Below, piece by piece: positions 23,598-30,736 of a DNA stretch of 47,654 bases. Location of the stretch: NCBI GenBank assembly GCA_041305385.1, contig JBFYLO010000062.1:1-47654 (forward strand), read 5' to 3'. Position 1 is the first letter of the stretch; each line of letters starts with the position of its first letter. Below the pieces are notes generated by a model that made no database searches, was not told where the DNA came from, and saw nothing but the letters and a program-made list of their open reading frames with translations. The stretch is from JAKAKT01 sp041305385. GTDB taxonomy: Archaea > Micrarchaeota > Micrarchaeia > Burarchaeales > JAKAKT01. The position numbers and the translations under genes were made by a program.

Positions 23598-24683
23598 ATG
23601 CGCAGATTTGCCATTCAATCTAATAAAAATCCGCCAACGCGGGCAGAATGGGCTGTGAAAGCAAAACAGCTTTCGAGGAAACTCTCCGCGTTCTCGCGGT
23701 TTTTCAAGTCCAGAAACTACGAGGCGCCCGATGACCTGTTCTTCACCATCGAGGATTTGCCGCCAATGGGCAAGGAATACTGGTTCCTTTACTTCTGCGC
23801 GCCACACGGTGATGAGCAGGTCATACTTACTGCCGGCAGATCGGCAGAATCTGTGAAAGTGAACCGCACATCACTCGCTGTTTCGGAAACAAAAGAGAGC
23901 ATGACTTGTGCCGCAGTCGCTTGGTATTTCTCAAAGGGAAAAAAGAAAGTCCTCTTCGACTCGCGCGCCGAAGTTTCGCTAGGGGGAATAAAGGGCGCGC
24001 TGCACATCATATGTGCACAGAACGGGGGGTTCAGAGGGTCAATCTCTGGCAAATACCCGAATTACGACATCCAGTTCGATGTGGACGGCAAGAAGGTGTT
24101 TTCCGCGAAAGCATCGCCTGCGCACAAAGGCAAGCCATATGAGATGGCCCAAATGCTCAATACACCAGTTGCGCCGCGGCTCGGGGCATGGATGGTAAAC
24201 TACTACTTCGATTTCAAAGGCGAACTTGAAGGCAAGAAGATTTCAGGCAGGGCGTATCTGCAAAAAGTCGTCGCGGCGATACCTCTCACACCTTGGAACT
24301 GGGTGCGGCTTGAGTTCGAATCCGGCGCTTCGCTTGATGTTTTCGCAGCAAAGCCCATCGGTGAGACCGGAGGGGTGAAGTTCGCGGCTAAAGCCTATTT
24401 CGAGTTCAAGGGCGAGCGCTACCCGCTCAAGGGGCTCTCGCTCCAGTCGTGGCTTTCCGGCAGCGAGCGCATATGGGTGCTTTCGGGCAAGAACCTTCTT
24501 GCAGTGATGGAAAGCTACGGGATGCAGCCGTTTGTCATGCGGCAGAAGACAGTCTTCCGCTATGACGAATACATCGTGCGCGCGAAATCGTTCGCCGTGA
24601 AGCTCGGTTCGCGCGAGATTGCGATTTCGGAGCTTGGCAAGGCAAGTGGCATTGTGGAGGAAGCGAGCGGTTATCTTCTATAA
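23598..24683 (+). CDS. lipocalin/CrtC-like beta-barrel protein, function unknown
   Basis: 361 residues, rich in beta-strand patterns (YFDFKGELEGKKISGRAYLQKV, TPWNWVRLEFESGASLDVF, AKAYFEFKGERYPLKG). The Tyr-Leu-Gln ... Trp-Asn-Trp layout recalls the two-barrel carotenoid 1,2-hydratase-like (CrtC/AttH) fold; this is pattern-level inference. No signal peptide: the N-terminus is basic (MRRFAIQSNKNPP). TATA-like ATTAAAAAGG at about 23567-23576 gives a short leader. It is the only gene between repeats R3 and R4, and its codon use (many GCG and CGC) differs from the neighbouring A/T-rich units, pointing to separate origins. Confidence 0.7.
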   Translation: MRRFAIQSNKNPPTRAEWAVKAKQLSRKLSAFSRFFKSRNYEAPDDLFFTIEDLPPMGKEYWFLYFCAPHGDEQVILTAGRSAESVKVNRTSLAVSETKESMTCAAVAWYFSKGKKKVLFDSRAEVSLGGIKGALHIICAQNGGFRGSISGKYPNYDIQFDVDGKKVFSAKASPAHKGKPYEMAQMLNTPVAPRLGAWMVNYYFDFKGELEGKKISGRAYLQKVVAAIPLTPWNWVRLEFESGASLDVFAAKPIGETGGVKFAAKAYFEFKGERYPLKGLSLQSWLSGSERIWVLSGKNLLAVMESYGMQPFVMRQKTVFRYDEYIVRAKSFAVKLGSREIAISELGKASGIVEEASGYLL

Positions 24684-24777
24684 CTCTTCACCATTCTCAC
24701 CCCTACAATCTGTTGCCTAACCAAAACAAGCTATTGGGCAATCGCCTGAGCCATGCGAGCCCCCAAGGCTAATGATT

Positions 24778-24849
24778 GAGCGTCAGACCGTCCGCTTGGT
24801 GGAAAATACTTGACCTGACGCTCGATTGAGAGAACGATTCCGCGGAAAG
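24778..24849 (+). repeat. accessory-array repeat R4 (most complete copy)
   Basis: Complete unit: GAGCGTCAG at 24778-24786 is inverted as CTGACGCTC at 24815-24823 (9-bp stem) around a 28-bp spacer containing the core ACCGTCCG; it ends with GATTCCGCGGAAAG (24836-24849). It lies between the lipocalin-like gene and the toxin gene end. The region 24684-24777 before it holds nothing else recognisable. Confidence 0.85.
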
Positions 24850-24868
24850 TCGGTTTAATTCTCTAGTT

Positions 24869-25117
24869 TCAACTTAAGTAGGCCTGCTTTCTCTTCCGTA
24901 TCCGGTAAAGAATTATCTCTTCTCCTTTAACCTCGAATACAATTCTGAAATTCTTTATTCGTTCGGTGTAACAGTTGGCTTCATGTTCCAGCGGTTTCGA
25001 GAGGCGTGGGTTTTCTTTTATTCTTTCAAGCCTCTTCTCAACAATGGCTCGAATTGATCTGTCGAGCCTGGCAATATCTTTGAGAAAATCCGAAGTAGGC
25101 CTTAGGACATAAGGCAT
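24869..25117 (-). CDS. RelE/ParE-superfamily toxin
   Basis: 82 residues with the RelE-like fold: FLKDIARLDRSIRAIVEKRLERIKENP helix pair, then KPLEHEANCYTERIKNFRIVFEVKGEEIILYRIRKRKQAYL, with Arg/Lys clusters that could serve as the mRNA-interferase centre. It starts directly after the antitoxin stop (25118), so one mRNA gives both. Likely a ribosome-dependent endonuclease inhibited by its partner; ParE-type gyrase inhibition is less likely by the sequence. Confidence 0.85.
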   Translation of the reverse strand: MPYVLRPTSDFLKDIARLDRSIRAIVEKRLERIKENPRLSKPLEHEANCYTERIKNFRIVFEVKGEEIILYRIRKRKQAYLS

Positions 25118-25375
25118 CTATTCGCCCCCGAGAGCCTTCTTGAGTTCCTTTTCCCCGTAGAGTTTGAGCTTTCCAGTTGCAATGTTCTTCCTGGCCTTTT
25201 GTATATACTCAATATCCTCCTCTTCTTCAATACGGTTCTGGATAAGCTCGTACTTATTGTTCAACTCCACAACCCCAAGACGAAGGGCCTCCACTTTCGA
25301 TTTTGCGAGACCTTGCCTAACGGCCTCACTAAGTATTTGGTCTATTAACCCTTCAAATTTCATAGTTGAGTGCAT
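25118..25375 (-). CDS. antitoxin partner of the RelE-like toxin
   Basis: 85 residues. The N-terminus (FEGLIDQILSEAVRQGLAKSKVEALRLGVVELNNKY) resembles ribbon-helix-helix/RelB-like antitoxins and suggests dimeric DNA binding; the acidic middle (RIEEEEDIEYIQKARKNI) and C-terminal helix would wrap the toxin. A GGTGAGG ribosome site stands just before the ATG at 25375. The palindrome at 25393-25412 overlapping its promoter is the probable autoregulatory operator. Confidence 0.8.
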   Translation of the reverse strand: MHSTMKFEGLIDQILSEAVRQGLAKSKVEALRLGVVELNNKYELIQNRIEEEEDIEYIQKARKNIATGKLKLYGEKELKKALGGE

Positions 25376-25392
25376 AACCTCACCAACTACCC

Positions 25393-25412
25393 TATATATT
25401 ACTTAATATATA
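25393..25412 (-). promoter_or_regulatory. palindromic operator over the toxin-antitoxin promoter
   Basis: TATATATTACTTAATATATA has 9-bp arms around a 2-bp centre and includes A/T-rich TATA-like sequence 18-37 bp upstream of the antitoxin ATG. Binding of the antitoxin dimer here would block TBP, the usual autoregulation logic for such modules. Confidence 0.6.
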
Positions 25413-25443
25413 ATACTTTCTATTATACGCTGTGCTGGCCTAC

Positions 25444-25500
25444 CCGATTGAAAGTGCTCTGCCTGACTGAAGAAAGACACGCATTTCCTAAGAAATGCGG
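25444..25500 (+). repeat. accessory-array repeat R5 (diverged)
   Basis: Follows the array pattern (ATTGAAAGTGCT, CTGCCTGACTGAAGAAAGA) and ends with its own hairpin CGCATTTC-CTAA-GAAATGCG, whose sequence differs from TTTCCGCGGAAA of R1 and R4 but keeps a palindrome in the same place. The left core is lost. It separates the toxin-antitoxin pair from the 145-residue membrane protein. Confidence 0.65.
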
Positions 25501-25556
25501 CACGAATATTAACTTGGCCTTGCAATAAACGAGAAGAGAATACCACGCAATAAGCG

Positions 25557-25994
25557 CTAGCAGAAAAAGTTATTAGAGGGCGGTGGACTACTCGCGAAAA
25601 GTGTAACGAACCACGCTATAGAGCTTGCAATGATAAATCCCAACAACCCAGACAAGAGAAATCCAATACCGACATACTTTAGCAAATATTGTTTTTTGGC
25701 ATCAACAAACTCAAACCCGCTCAACGCCCAGATAATCAGTCCAGCTATGAGAATGATGAGTGACATCGCAGGAACATAACCTTTGACTGCTGCGCAGACG
25801 TTCAAAGCCGCTCCGAATACCCCTTCTCTCTTGTCACTTCCGAACCAAGCACTAGCTATGAAAAAAAGTGTTATAACATGTGGGCCAAAAATCGAACAAC
25901 CTAAAACAAAGACTCTTTTCTTAAAGCTCGGTCCTGGCTTGGCATCAGCTTTAACTCCTTTTGGCATATATGCGTCTTCTCGTAATATGTTCAT
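25557..25994 (-). CDS. hypothetical three-TM membrane protein
   Basis: 145 residues; hydrophobic segments near 29-50 (VFVLGCSIFGPHVITLFFIA), 75-92 (AMSLIILIAGLIIWAL) and 107-133. N-terminus basic. No recognised domain. An internal ATG at 25967 (MPKGVKADAK) is an alternative start. A/T-rich codon use sets it apart from the core genes. It is the last unit of the array, lying between R5 and the deaminase 3' end. Confidence 0.65.
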   Translation of the reverse strand: MNILREDAYMPKGVKADAKPGPSFKKRVFVLGCSIFGPHVITLFFIASAWFGSDKREGVFGAALNVCAAVKGYVPAMSLIILIAGLIIWALSGFEFVDAKKQYLLKYVGIGFLLSGLLGFIIASSIAWFVTLFASSPPPSNNFFC

Positions 25995-26024
25995 AAAGCT
26001 TGCTACGGTCTAACATAGCAAAGT

Positions 26025-26040
26025 GCGTCAGACCGTCCGT
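26025..26040 (+). repeat. accessory-array repeat core R6, within the 3' end of the deaminase gene
   Basis: GCGTCAGACCGTCCGT. On the minus strand this is the deaminase codons Arg-Thr-Val plus the TGA stop and three following bases. The same 16 bases, with one purine change and a final C/T change, recur at 19951, 23252 and 24780, so the coding end of this gene is the probable integration target. Confidence 0.85.
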
Positions 26041-27317
26041 GTAACCAATTCTTCCGCAACCTTCCTCGCCTTCTCGATAATCAAAGACTCATTGAAAACA
26101 AGCACTTCTCGGTCTTTCATCACTATTTTTCCATCAATTATTACATCCCGAACAGAGGACCCGCTCTCAGAGTAAACTAAATTCGAAACTAAATTGTGGT
26201 GCGGATTCAGGCTCGGCGAGTTCAAATCCAGCGTAATCATGTCTGCGAGCTTTCCTTCTCCCAAGCTTCCGGAATCAAATCCCAATGCTTTCGCCCCATT
26301 GATTGTTGCCATGTCGAGAGTTTGCTGGGCATTTACAACTGTCGCATCCCACCTGTTCACCTTGTGGATTAAGGCACAGGTTTTCATCGAGCCGAACAAA
26401 GAGAGCGAATTATTGGAAGCTGCCCCATCAGTTCCCAAAGAAACGCTGACTCCCTCCTCAATCATCTCGGAAATCGGTGCGATTCCCGAGGCCAGTTTCA
26501 AATTGCTCTCTGGATTGTGGGACACGTGTGCCCCTTTCTTCGCGACAGTTTTAATCTCGCTCATGGAGAGCCACCCGCAGTGCGCGAGAATCGTGTTCTG
26601 GTTGAGCAGACCTAGGGAATCGGCATATTCGCCTGGCCGCTTGCCAAAATTCTTTTTCGAATCGTTCAATTCCTTCCGGGTCTCCGCAAGGTGCAACTGA
26701 ATCTTCAGGCCCTTTTTCTTCGAGAGAGCCAGGGTTTTCTCGAGCAAATCCTTCGAGCAGGTGTAAATAGAGTGGGGGCCGAGCGAGCAAGCAATGCGGC
26801 CATCTGCTTTCCCGTGCCAGGAATTGATGAATGAAAGGCTTGTCTGCAGTTCCTTTTCCGCTTTTTCGCTGTCGTCCAAATCAATCATCCCATGGGAAAG
26901 CAGACTCCTCATTCCCGATTTTCCAACTGCCTCAGCAGTCTTCTCCATGTGGAAATACATGTCCGCGCAGGAGGTTGTCCCGCTCTTTATCATCTCGAGG
27001 CAGGCGAGGAGCGAGCCCCAGTAAACGTCATCCGGTTTAAGCTTCGCCTCCAGGGGCCAAATCTTTTTGCTCAACCAATCCTCTAACTTCATATCGTCCC
27101 CATAGCCTCTCAGAAGAGCCATCGCCAGGTGCCCATGAGTATTGCAGAGACCAGGCATGACGAGCTTGTCCGAGCAATCAATTACAAATTCTGGCTTCTC
27201 GGAGATTTCGCGGGATATTTTTTTTATCCTACCCCCCTCCAAGAGAATGCTCGCTCTAGCAATCTTTCTTGTTTTATTCTGCGTAAGGACAAGGCCGTTC
27301 TTCAACAGGACTCCCAT
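26028..27317 (-). CDS. mtaD: amidohydrolase: MTA/SAH or 5'-deoxyadenosine deaminase
   Basis: 429 residues of the metal-dependent amidohydrolase family: PGLCNTHGHLAMALLRG (metal His61, His63), QLHLAETRKE, LAHCGWLS and SLGTDGAASNNSLSLFG (metal Asp), with a C-terminal beta-sandwich (GKLADMITLDL). It deaminates methylthioadenosine, SAH or 5'-deoxyadenosine to the inosine form; archaeal relatives include DadD of Methanocaldococcus. This feeds the 6-oxopurine-type phosphorylase at 16977. Start ATG 27317; TATA-like GTTAAAAAT lies on the minus strand at about 27340-27348. Its 3' end is the repeat core used by the accessory array. Confidence 0.93.
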   Translation of the reverse strand: MGVLLKNGLVLTQNKTRKIARASILLEGGRIKKISREISEKPEFVIDCSDKLVMPGLCNTHGHLAMALLRGYGDDMKLEDWLSKKIWPLEAKLKPDDVYWGSLLACLEMIKSGTTSCADMYFHMEKTAEAVGKSGMRSLLSHGMIDLDDSEKAEKELQTSLSFINSWHGKADGRIACSLGPHSIYTCSKDLLEKTLALSKKKGLKIQLHLAETRKELNDSKKNFGKRPGEYADSLGLLNQNTILAHCGWLSMSEIKTVAKKGAHVSHNPESNLKLASGIAPISEMIEEGVSVSLGTDGAASNNSLSLFGSMKTCALIHKVNRWDATVVNAQQTLDMATINGAKALGFDSGSLGEGKLADMITLDLNSPSLNPHHNLVSNLVYSESGSSVRDVIIDGKIVMKDREVLVFNESLIIEKARKVAEELVTRTV

Positions 27318-27359
27318 GACGGAATTATCTATATAATGATTTTTAACCCTATTTACTCC

Positions 27360-27734
27360 GTGAACGAGAAACAGCTTGCGTTCGCTTCGCTTATTCTCGC
27401 CTTGCTAGGCCTCGCTATGATTCTCCTCTTTGCAAAGGGGATGAAGCCCAGGGAAGTGGCAATCGGGGACCTCGGTTCGAATATCGAGGAATACGTTGAA
27501 ATCTCTGGTTTTGTTTCTTCAGTGCGAATCAGCAATGAGAACGTGTTCCTGACTGTTTGCTCCGGGGAATGCGTGAAGGTCGTCGTTTTCAAGTCCATTG
27601 CTAAAGGGATGGCAAGCCCAAACCCGTATCTCATAAAGAAAGGCGACCGGCTGGTCCTCAGGGGCGAGGTTCAGGAATACAACGGAGAGCCAGAGCTGGT
27701 CCTCCTAAAGCCAGAGGACCTCGAGAGAGGTTAA
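27360..27734 (+). CDS. membrane-anchored OB-fold protein
   Basis: 124 residues: one N-terminal membrane helix (LAFASLILALLGLAMILLF), then an OB-like domain (YVEISGFVSSVRISNENVFLTVCSGECVKVVVF, GDRLVLRGEVQEYNGEPELVL) of the tRNA_anti/nucleic-acid-binding type. It may bind nucleic acid or a partner protein at the membrane; function unknown. GTG 27360 is chosen because CTATATAAT at about 27329-27337 is a TATA box ~27 bp upstream; the ATG at 27336 lies inside that box and is the alternative. The TctA-like gene follows 3 bp later. Confidence 0.7.
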   Translation: MNEKQLAFASLILALLGLAMILLFAKGMKPREVAIGDLGSNIEEYVEISGFVSSVRISNENVFLTVCSGECVKVVVFKSIAKGMASPNPYLIKKGDRLVLRGEVQEYNGEPELVLLKPEDLERG

Positions 27735-27737
27735 TCG

Positions 27738-28949
27738 ATGGAAATCGTTGGAACAATAGTCGGCTTCTTCCTCGGCTTTTTTGCGAGCATCATCCCTGGC
27801 CTGCACAGCAACACGATAGCATCAATAATCCTGAAATCGGATTTCGACACTTTCTTCTCTGCTGCGGCAATCGCCTCAATGGCTGCGAGCCATTCAGTGT
27901 TCGAGTTCATCCCGGCGATTTTTCTCTTCATACCGGATTCGGAGACAGTTGTTTCAGTGCTCCCCGGGCACCGGCTTCTTATGAAGGGAAGGGGCGCCTA
28001 TGCCCTAACGATTTGCGCTTTCTCGGCTCTGTTCGCTACAGCCCTATCGCTTCTCCTCCTCCCAGTCGCCTATTTCGCCATGCCCGTGATTTACTCGGCA
28101 ATCGAGCCGTTCATGCTGTGGATTGTATCTGTTGCGTGCATATTCCTGCTAGTCAGCGAGAAAAGGACACTCCACATCGCCCTCGCTTTGGGCGTTTTCC
28201 TGCTGTCAGGCCTCCTGGGGCTCTTCGCCCTGGAAACCCCAATCCTCCAAGACCCGCTCCTGCCCGTATTCTCCGGGCTGTTCGCCTCAGCCGGAATTTT
28301 GCTCAGCCTGAAAGAAGGAACTGGAATCCCAAAGCAAATAGAAGAGAGAATTGAAGTCCCGGCCAGCTATCTTCCCTATGTTTTCGCAGGCGTGGTCCTT
28401 GGGATGCTTTCAGACCTGCTCCCAGGAATAAGCACCCCCGCCCAGATTGCAGTCTTCGCTTCAGTTGTTCTTTATCTGAATGCGCCGAAGTTCCTCGCCC
28501 TTGTGGCTTCAATAGGTGTCTCCCATTCCCTGTTCGCCTTAGTAGCCACTGCTGCGATCGGAAAGGCGAGGACTGGGTCTTCCATTGCAATCCGCGAACT
28601 TATCGGGGCAGGAAGCCTCGAGCAGACTGGCTGGCTGATTGGAATCAGCGTTCTTTCGGTCTCATTCGCAGTCCTGGTGCTGTTGCTTGTTTCCAGGCGA
28701 ATCGCCGGGCTTGCCTCAAGAATGCCGATGCGGGAGATTGGGCTATTGGTTCTTGCTTACCTTGCTGCCCTGGTTTTCCTCTTCGACGGGCCAATGGGGC
28801 TCCTGGTGATGGCGACTGCAACGGCAATCGGAGTCATCCCCCCGCTGGTAGGAGTCAGGAGAACGCACCTCATGGGCGCAATCCTCGTGCCCTCGCTTGT
28901 CTCCATGGCTGGCTGGACCGGAATTTTTCTCTCGCTGGTCCTTCCTTAG
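27738..28949 (+). CDS. TctA/DUF112-family membrane transporter
   Basis: 403 residues, about 10-12 membrane helices. GFFLGFFASIIPGLHSNTIASI near the N-terminus and LGMLSDLLPGISTPAQIAVFAS in the second half are the duplicated Gly-Pro-Gly motifs of the tripartite tricarboxylate transporter large subunit. Archaeal members lack the periplasmic TctC partner, and none is seen here, so the substrate is open. Co-transcribed with the OB-fold gene. Its stop is 2 bp before copy c of the MITE-like repeat. Confidence 0.85.
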   Translation: MEIVGTIVGFFLGFFASIIPGLHSNTIASIILKSDFDTFFSAAAIASMAASHSVFEFIPAIFLFIPDSETVVSVLPGHRLLMKGRGAYALTICAFSALFATALSLLLLPVAYFAMPVIYSAIEPFMLWIVSVACIFLLVSEKRTLHIALALGVFLLSGLLGLFALETPILQDPLLPVFSGLFASAGILLSLKEGTGIPKQIEERIEVPASYLPYVFAGVVLGMLSDLLPGISTPAQIAVFASVVLYLNAPKFLALVASIGVSHSLFALVATAAIGKARTGSSIAIRELIGAGSLEQTGWLIGISVLSVSFAVLVLLLVSRRIAGLASRMPMREIGLLVLAYLAALVFLFDGPMGLLVMATATAIGVIPPLVGVRRTHLMGAILVPSLVSMAGWTGIFLSLVLP

Positions 28950-28951
28950 CT

Positions 28952-29094
28952 TATAGCGCACCCGGAAAGCAATTCGGCAAAACCCAACCAACGAACTCGC
29001 GGGCGGCTCGGTGCTCGCTTCAACGAGAGCGAGGCCGTTCGTTCCCTGGCTCTCGAGCAACTCGAGTGTCGAGTTATTTTGGCGGTTTGCTATA
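28952..29094 (-). repeat. MITE-like repeat, copy c
   Basis: 143 bp, the reverse complement of copy b (11022-11155) with >90% identity by eye and an extra GAACGGC-type segment. Ends TATAGC...GCTATA. It is transcribed in the opposite sense relative to the preceding gene but again begins immediately after a stop codon. Confidence 0.85.
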
Positions 29095-29154
29095 AGTTTG
29101 GCCGGGGCCTTATGACGGTCCCCATAGTCCGAATCGCGGAGAACCTTTTCGGGG

Positions 29155-29177
29155 CTGGGAAGAAATAATCTTCCCAG
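29155..29177 (+). terminator. perfect 9-bp hairpin followed by A/T-rich tract
   Basis: CTGGGAAGA pairs with TCTTCCCAG around the loop AATAA, followed by AACTTTTATTA. It lies in the long gap 29095-29404, where no ORF is convincing. A terminator is the simplest reading; a leader hairpin for the FKBP gene is the alternative. Confidence 0.45.
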
Positions 29178-29248
29178 AACTTTTATTAAACTCACCTTAC
29201 CGATATAACCCGCTTCTACTCAAAACAAAGGACGCTAAGGCACAGGGC

Positions 29249-29350
29249 GGCGATGGCATGCCGCGGCGCGAAGCCTTCGGGGCTTCGCGGTCTGCCTCGG
29301 GGGCAGACCTGGCACTCGAGTGCCAGCCGCATATTGGCGATGCCATCGCC
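29249..29350 (+). repeat. three-hairpin four-way-junction element, copy 2
   Basis: Outer stem GGCGATGGCA (29249-29258) with TGCCATCGCC (29341-29350). Then GCCGCGG; hairpin A CGCGAAGCC/GGCTTCGCG (29267-29289); hairpin B GTCTGCC/GGCAGAC (29290-29308); hairpin C, the palindrome CTGGCACTCGAGTGCCAG (29309-29326); then CCGCATATTGGC. Compared with copy 1 (7148-7268), the junction bases and the TATT bulge are kept while all three arms changed on both sides. It lies 54 bp upstream of the FKBP gene. Confidence 0.8.
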
Positions 29351-29404
29351 TTTGACGGCGGTGCAGGCGCCAGTTCGTTCTATTCGAAGCGAAAGGTGAT
29401 TTGG

Positions 29405-30115
29405 ATGGCGAAGGATGGCGATTTTGTAAAAATCGAGTTCGTGGGAAAGAAGGCCACGGGCGAGGTTTTCGACACCAACATAGAAGAGAAGGCGAAGGAG
29501 GCCAAGATTCACGATGAGAAGTCGAAGTATGGCCCGAGCCTCATTGTTCTCGGAAAGGGCGAAATCATAAAGGGCCTGGAAGAGGCGCTTGCTGACATGA
29601 AGGTCGGCGACACCAAGACTGTCGAGATAATGCCCGAGAAGGCCTTCGGCGAGAGGAGAATGGACCTAGTGAGAGTCATACCGCTCGCGGAGTTCAGGAG
29701 GCGGGAAATCGAGCCCTACCCCGGAATGCCGGTCCAGCTCGACAACATCACCGCAATCGTGAAGAGCGTGAACAGCGGAAGGGTGATGGTTGACCTGAAC
29801 CACCCGCTCGCAGGCTACAAGGTGGTTTACGAAGTGAAGCTGAACGAGGTCCTCGATGGAACCGAGAAGAAGGCGCTGGCGCTCATGGACCATGTCGACA
29901 TAAACGGAGAGCTCACTGCCACAGGCGAGGAAATCCACGTAAAGTTCGGCCCAGACGTGGAAAAGACGCCGGAATACATGATGAAGAAATCCGCCCTTGC
30001 CGAGAGGGTCCTCGCGCACATGCCTGAAGTCAAGAAGATAAGGTTCGAGGAGATTTACGAGCGGCCGAAGGAAGAGGAGAAGGGGGAAGAGAAGAAAGAG
30101 CCCGAAGAAGGCTAG
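29405..30115 (+). CDS. FKBP-type peptidyl-prolyl cis-trans isomerase (SlyD-like)
   Basis: 236 residues. The FKBP core is KIEFVGKKATGEVFDTN, LIVLGKGEIIKGLEEALADMKVGD and the end strand VDLNHPLAGYKVVYEVKL; between them lies the insert-in-flap domain (FGERRMDLVRVIPLAEFRRR...) that gives archaeal FKBPs chaperone activity. A C-terminal ~80-residue extension ends in a Glu/Lys-rich tail. Cytosolic folding catalyst. ATG 29405 has AGGTGAT a few bases upstream; a longer frame back to 29258 would translate the hairpin element and is rejected. Confidence 0.95.
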   Translation: MAKDGDFVKIEFVGKKATGEVFDTNIEEKAKEAKIHDEKSKYGPSLIVLGKGEIIKGLEEALADMKVGDTKTVEIMPEKAFGERRMDLVRVIPLAEFRRREIEPYPGMPVQLDNITAIVKSVNSGRVMVDLNHPLAGYKVVYEVKLNEVLDGTEKKALALMDHVDINGELTATGEEIHVKFGPDVEKTPEYMMKKSALAERVLAHMPEVKKIRFEEIYERPKEEEKGEEKKEPEEG

Positions 30116-30241
30116 CCGGCGGAAGAAAGGCGAAACGAAGAGCGAGGAAAAAGCCTGCAGGAAAGCACCAGAATAGGCGGCTTAATCGAGAGAAGTAAGT
30201 ATTATCAGCTACCCGTGCGAGCAGTTAAAGCGGTGGTTGCC

Positions 30242-30643
30242 ATGGACAAACAGACCATAGAGATTATAGCAATACTCGCTTTGATATCATTCGTTTTTAT
30301 TGTTCCAGTGTTTTTGGCCTCCATAGTATACTACACTAAACTCAATGAGTCTATATCCCCAGGAGTTTCCATAGATCCAAAAAATGTTCCTCCGGACTCA
30401 AATTGGCGTTTCTCGAGCAGCAAAAATGAGGGTAAGATAACGGGCGAAAAAGTGCAAATCCTCTCACTTGCCTTCATCATTGTGTCGACTCTCCTAAGCT
30501 CGTATGCTTTCGCCAAGGGACGAAGCTTGAAGAATGATCGCGCGATAATGTATTCTGCCGGTTTCCTGGTGACTAGCCTCCTAGTATTCTTCCTTGCCCA
30601 GTTCGCACTCAGGGAGATTTTCAAATCCTTAATGAGTATCTAG
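30242..30643 (+). CDS. hypothetical membrane protein, three TM segments
   Basis: 133 residues: hydrophobic helices near 7-32 (IIAILALISFVFIVPVFLASIV), 73-93 and 101-120, with a polar extracellular loop (SISPGVSIDPKNVPPDSNW). No family recognised. GGTGG about 6 bp before ATG 30242 favours this start over 30215. The sequence 30116-30241 before it holds no other feature. Confidence 0.65.
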   Translation: MDKQTIEIIAILALISFVFIVPVFLASIVYYTKLNESISPGVSIDPKNVPPDSNWRFSSSKNEGKITGEKVQILSLAFIIVSTLLSSYAFAKGRSLKNDRAIMYSAGFLVTSLLVFFLAQFALREIFKSLMSI

Positions 30644-30736
30644 CCAAGAGGAGAAAAACGAGGCTGAAAAGAAGTAACCCCTGCCCCATAGCTTGGATGC
30701 TTTCAGCTGAGGAAGTGAGAAGCGCGAAGAATGCGG

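Noticed and set aside
19948..26040. Canonical bacterial integron with attC sites
   Set aside because: The repeats lack the RYYYAAC/GTTRRRY core pairs and no intI is present, so only a functional analogy is proposed.
29258..29404. N-terminal extension of the FKBP gene
   Set aside because: The extension would translate the hairpin element; AGGTGAT and the family N-terminus place the start at 29405.
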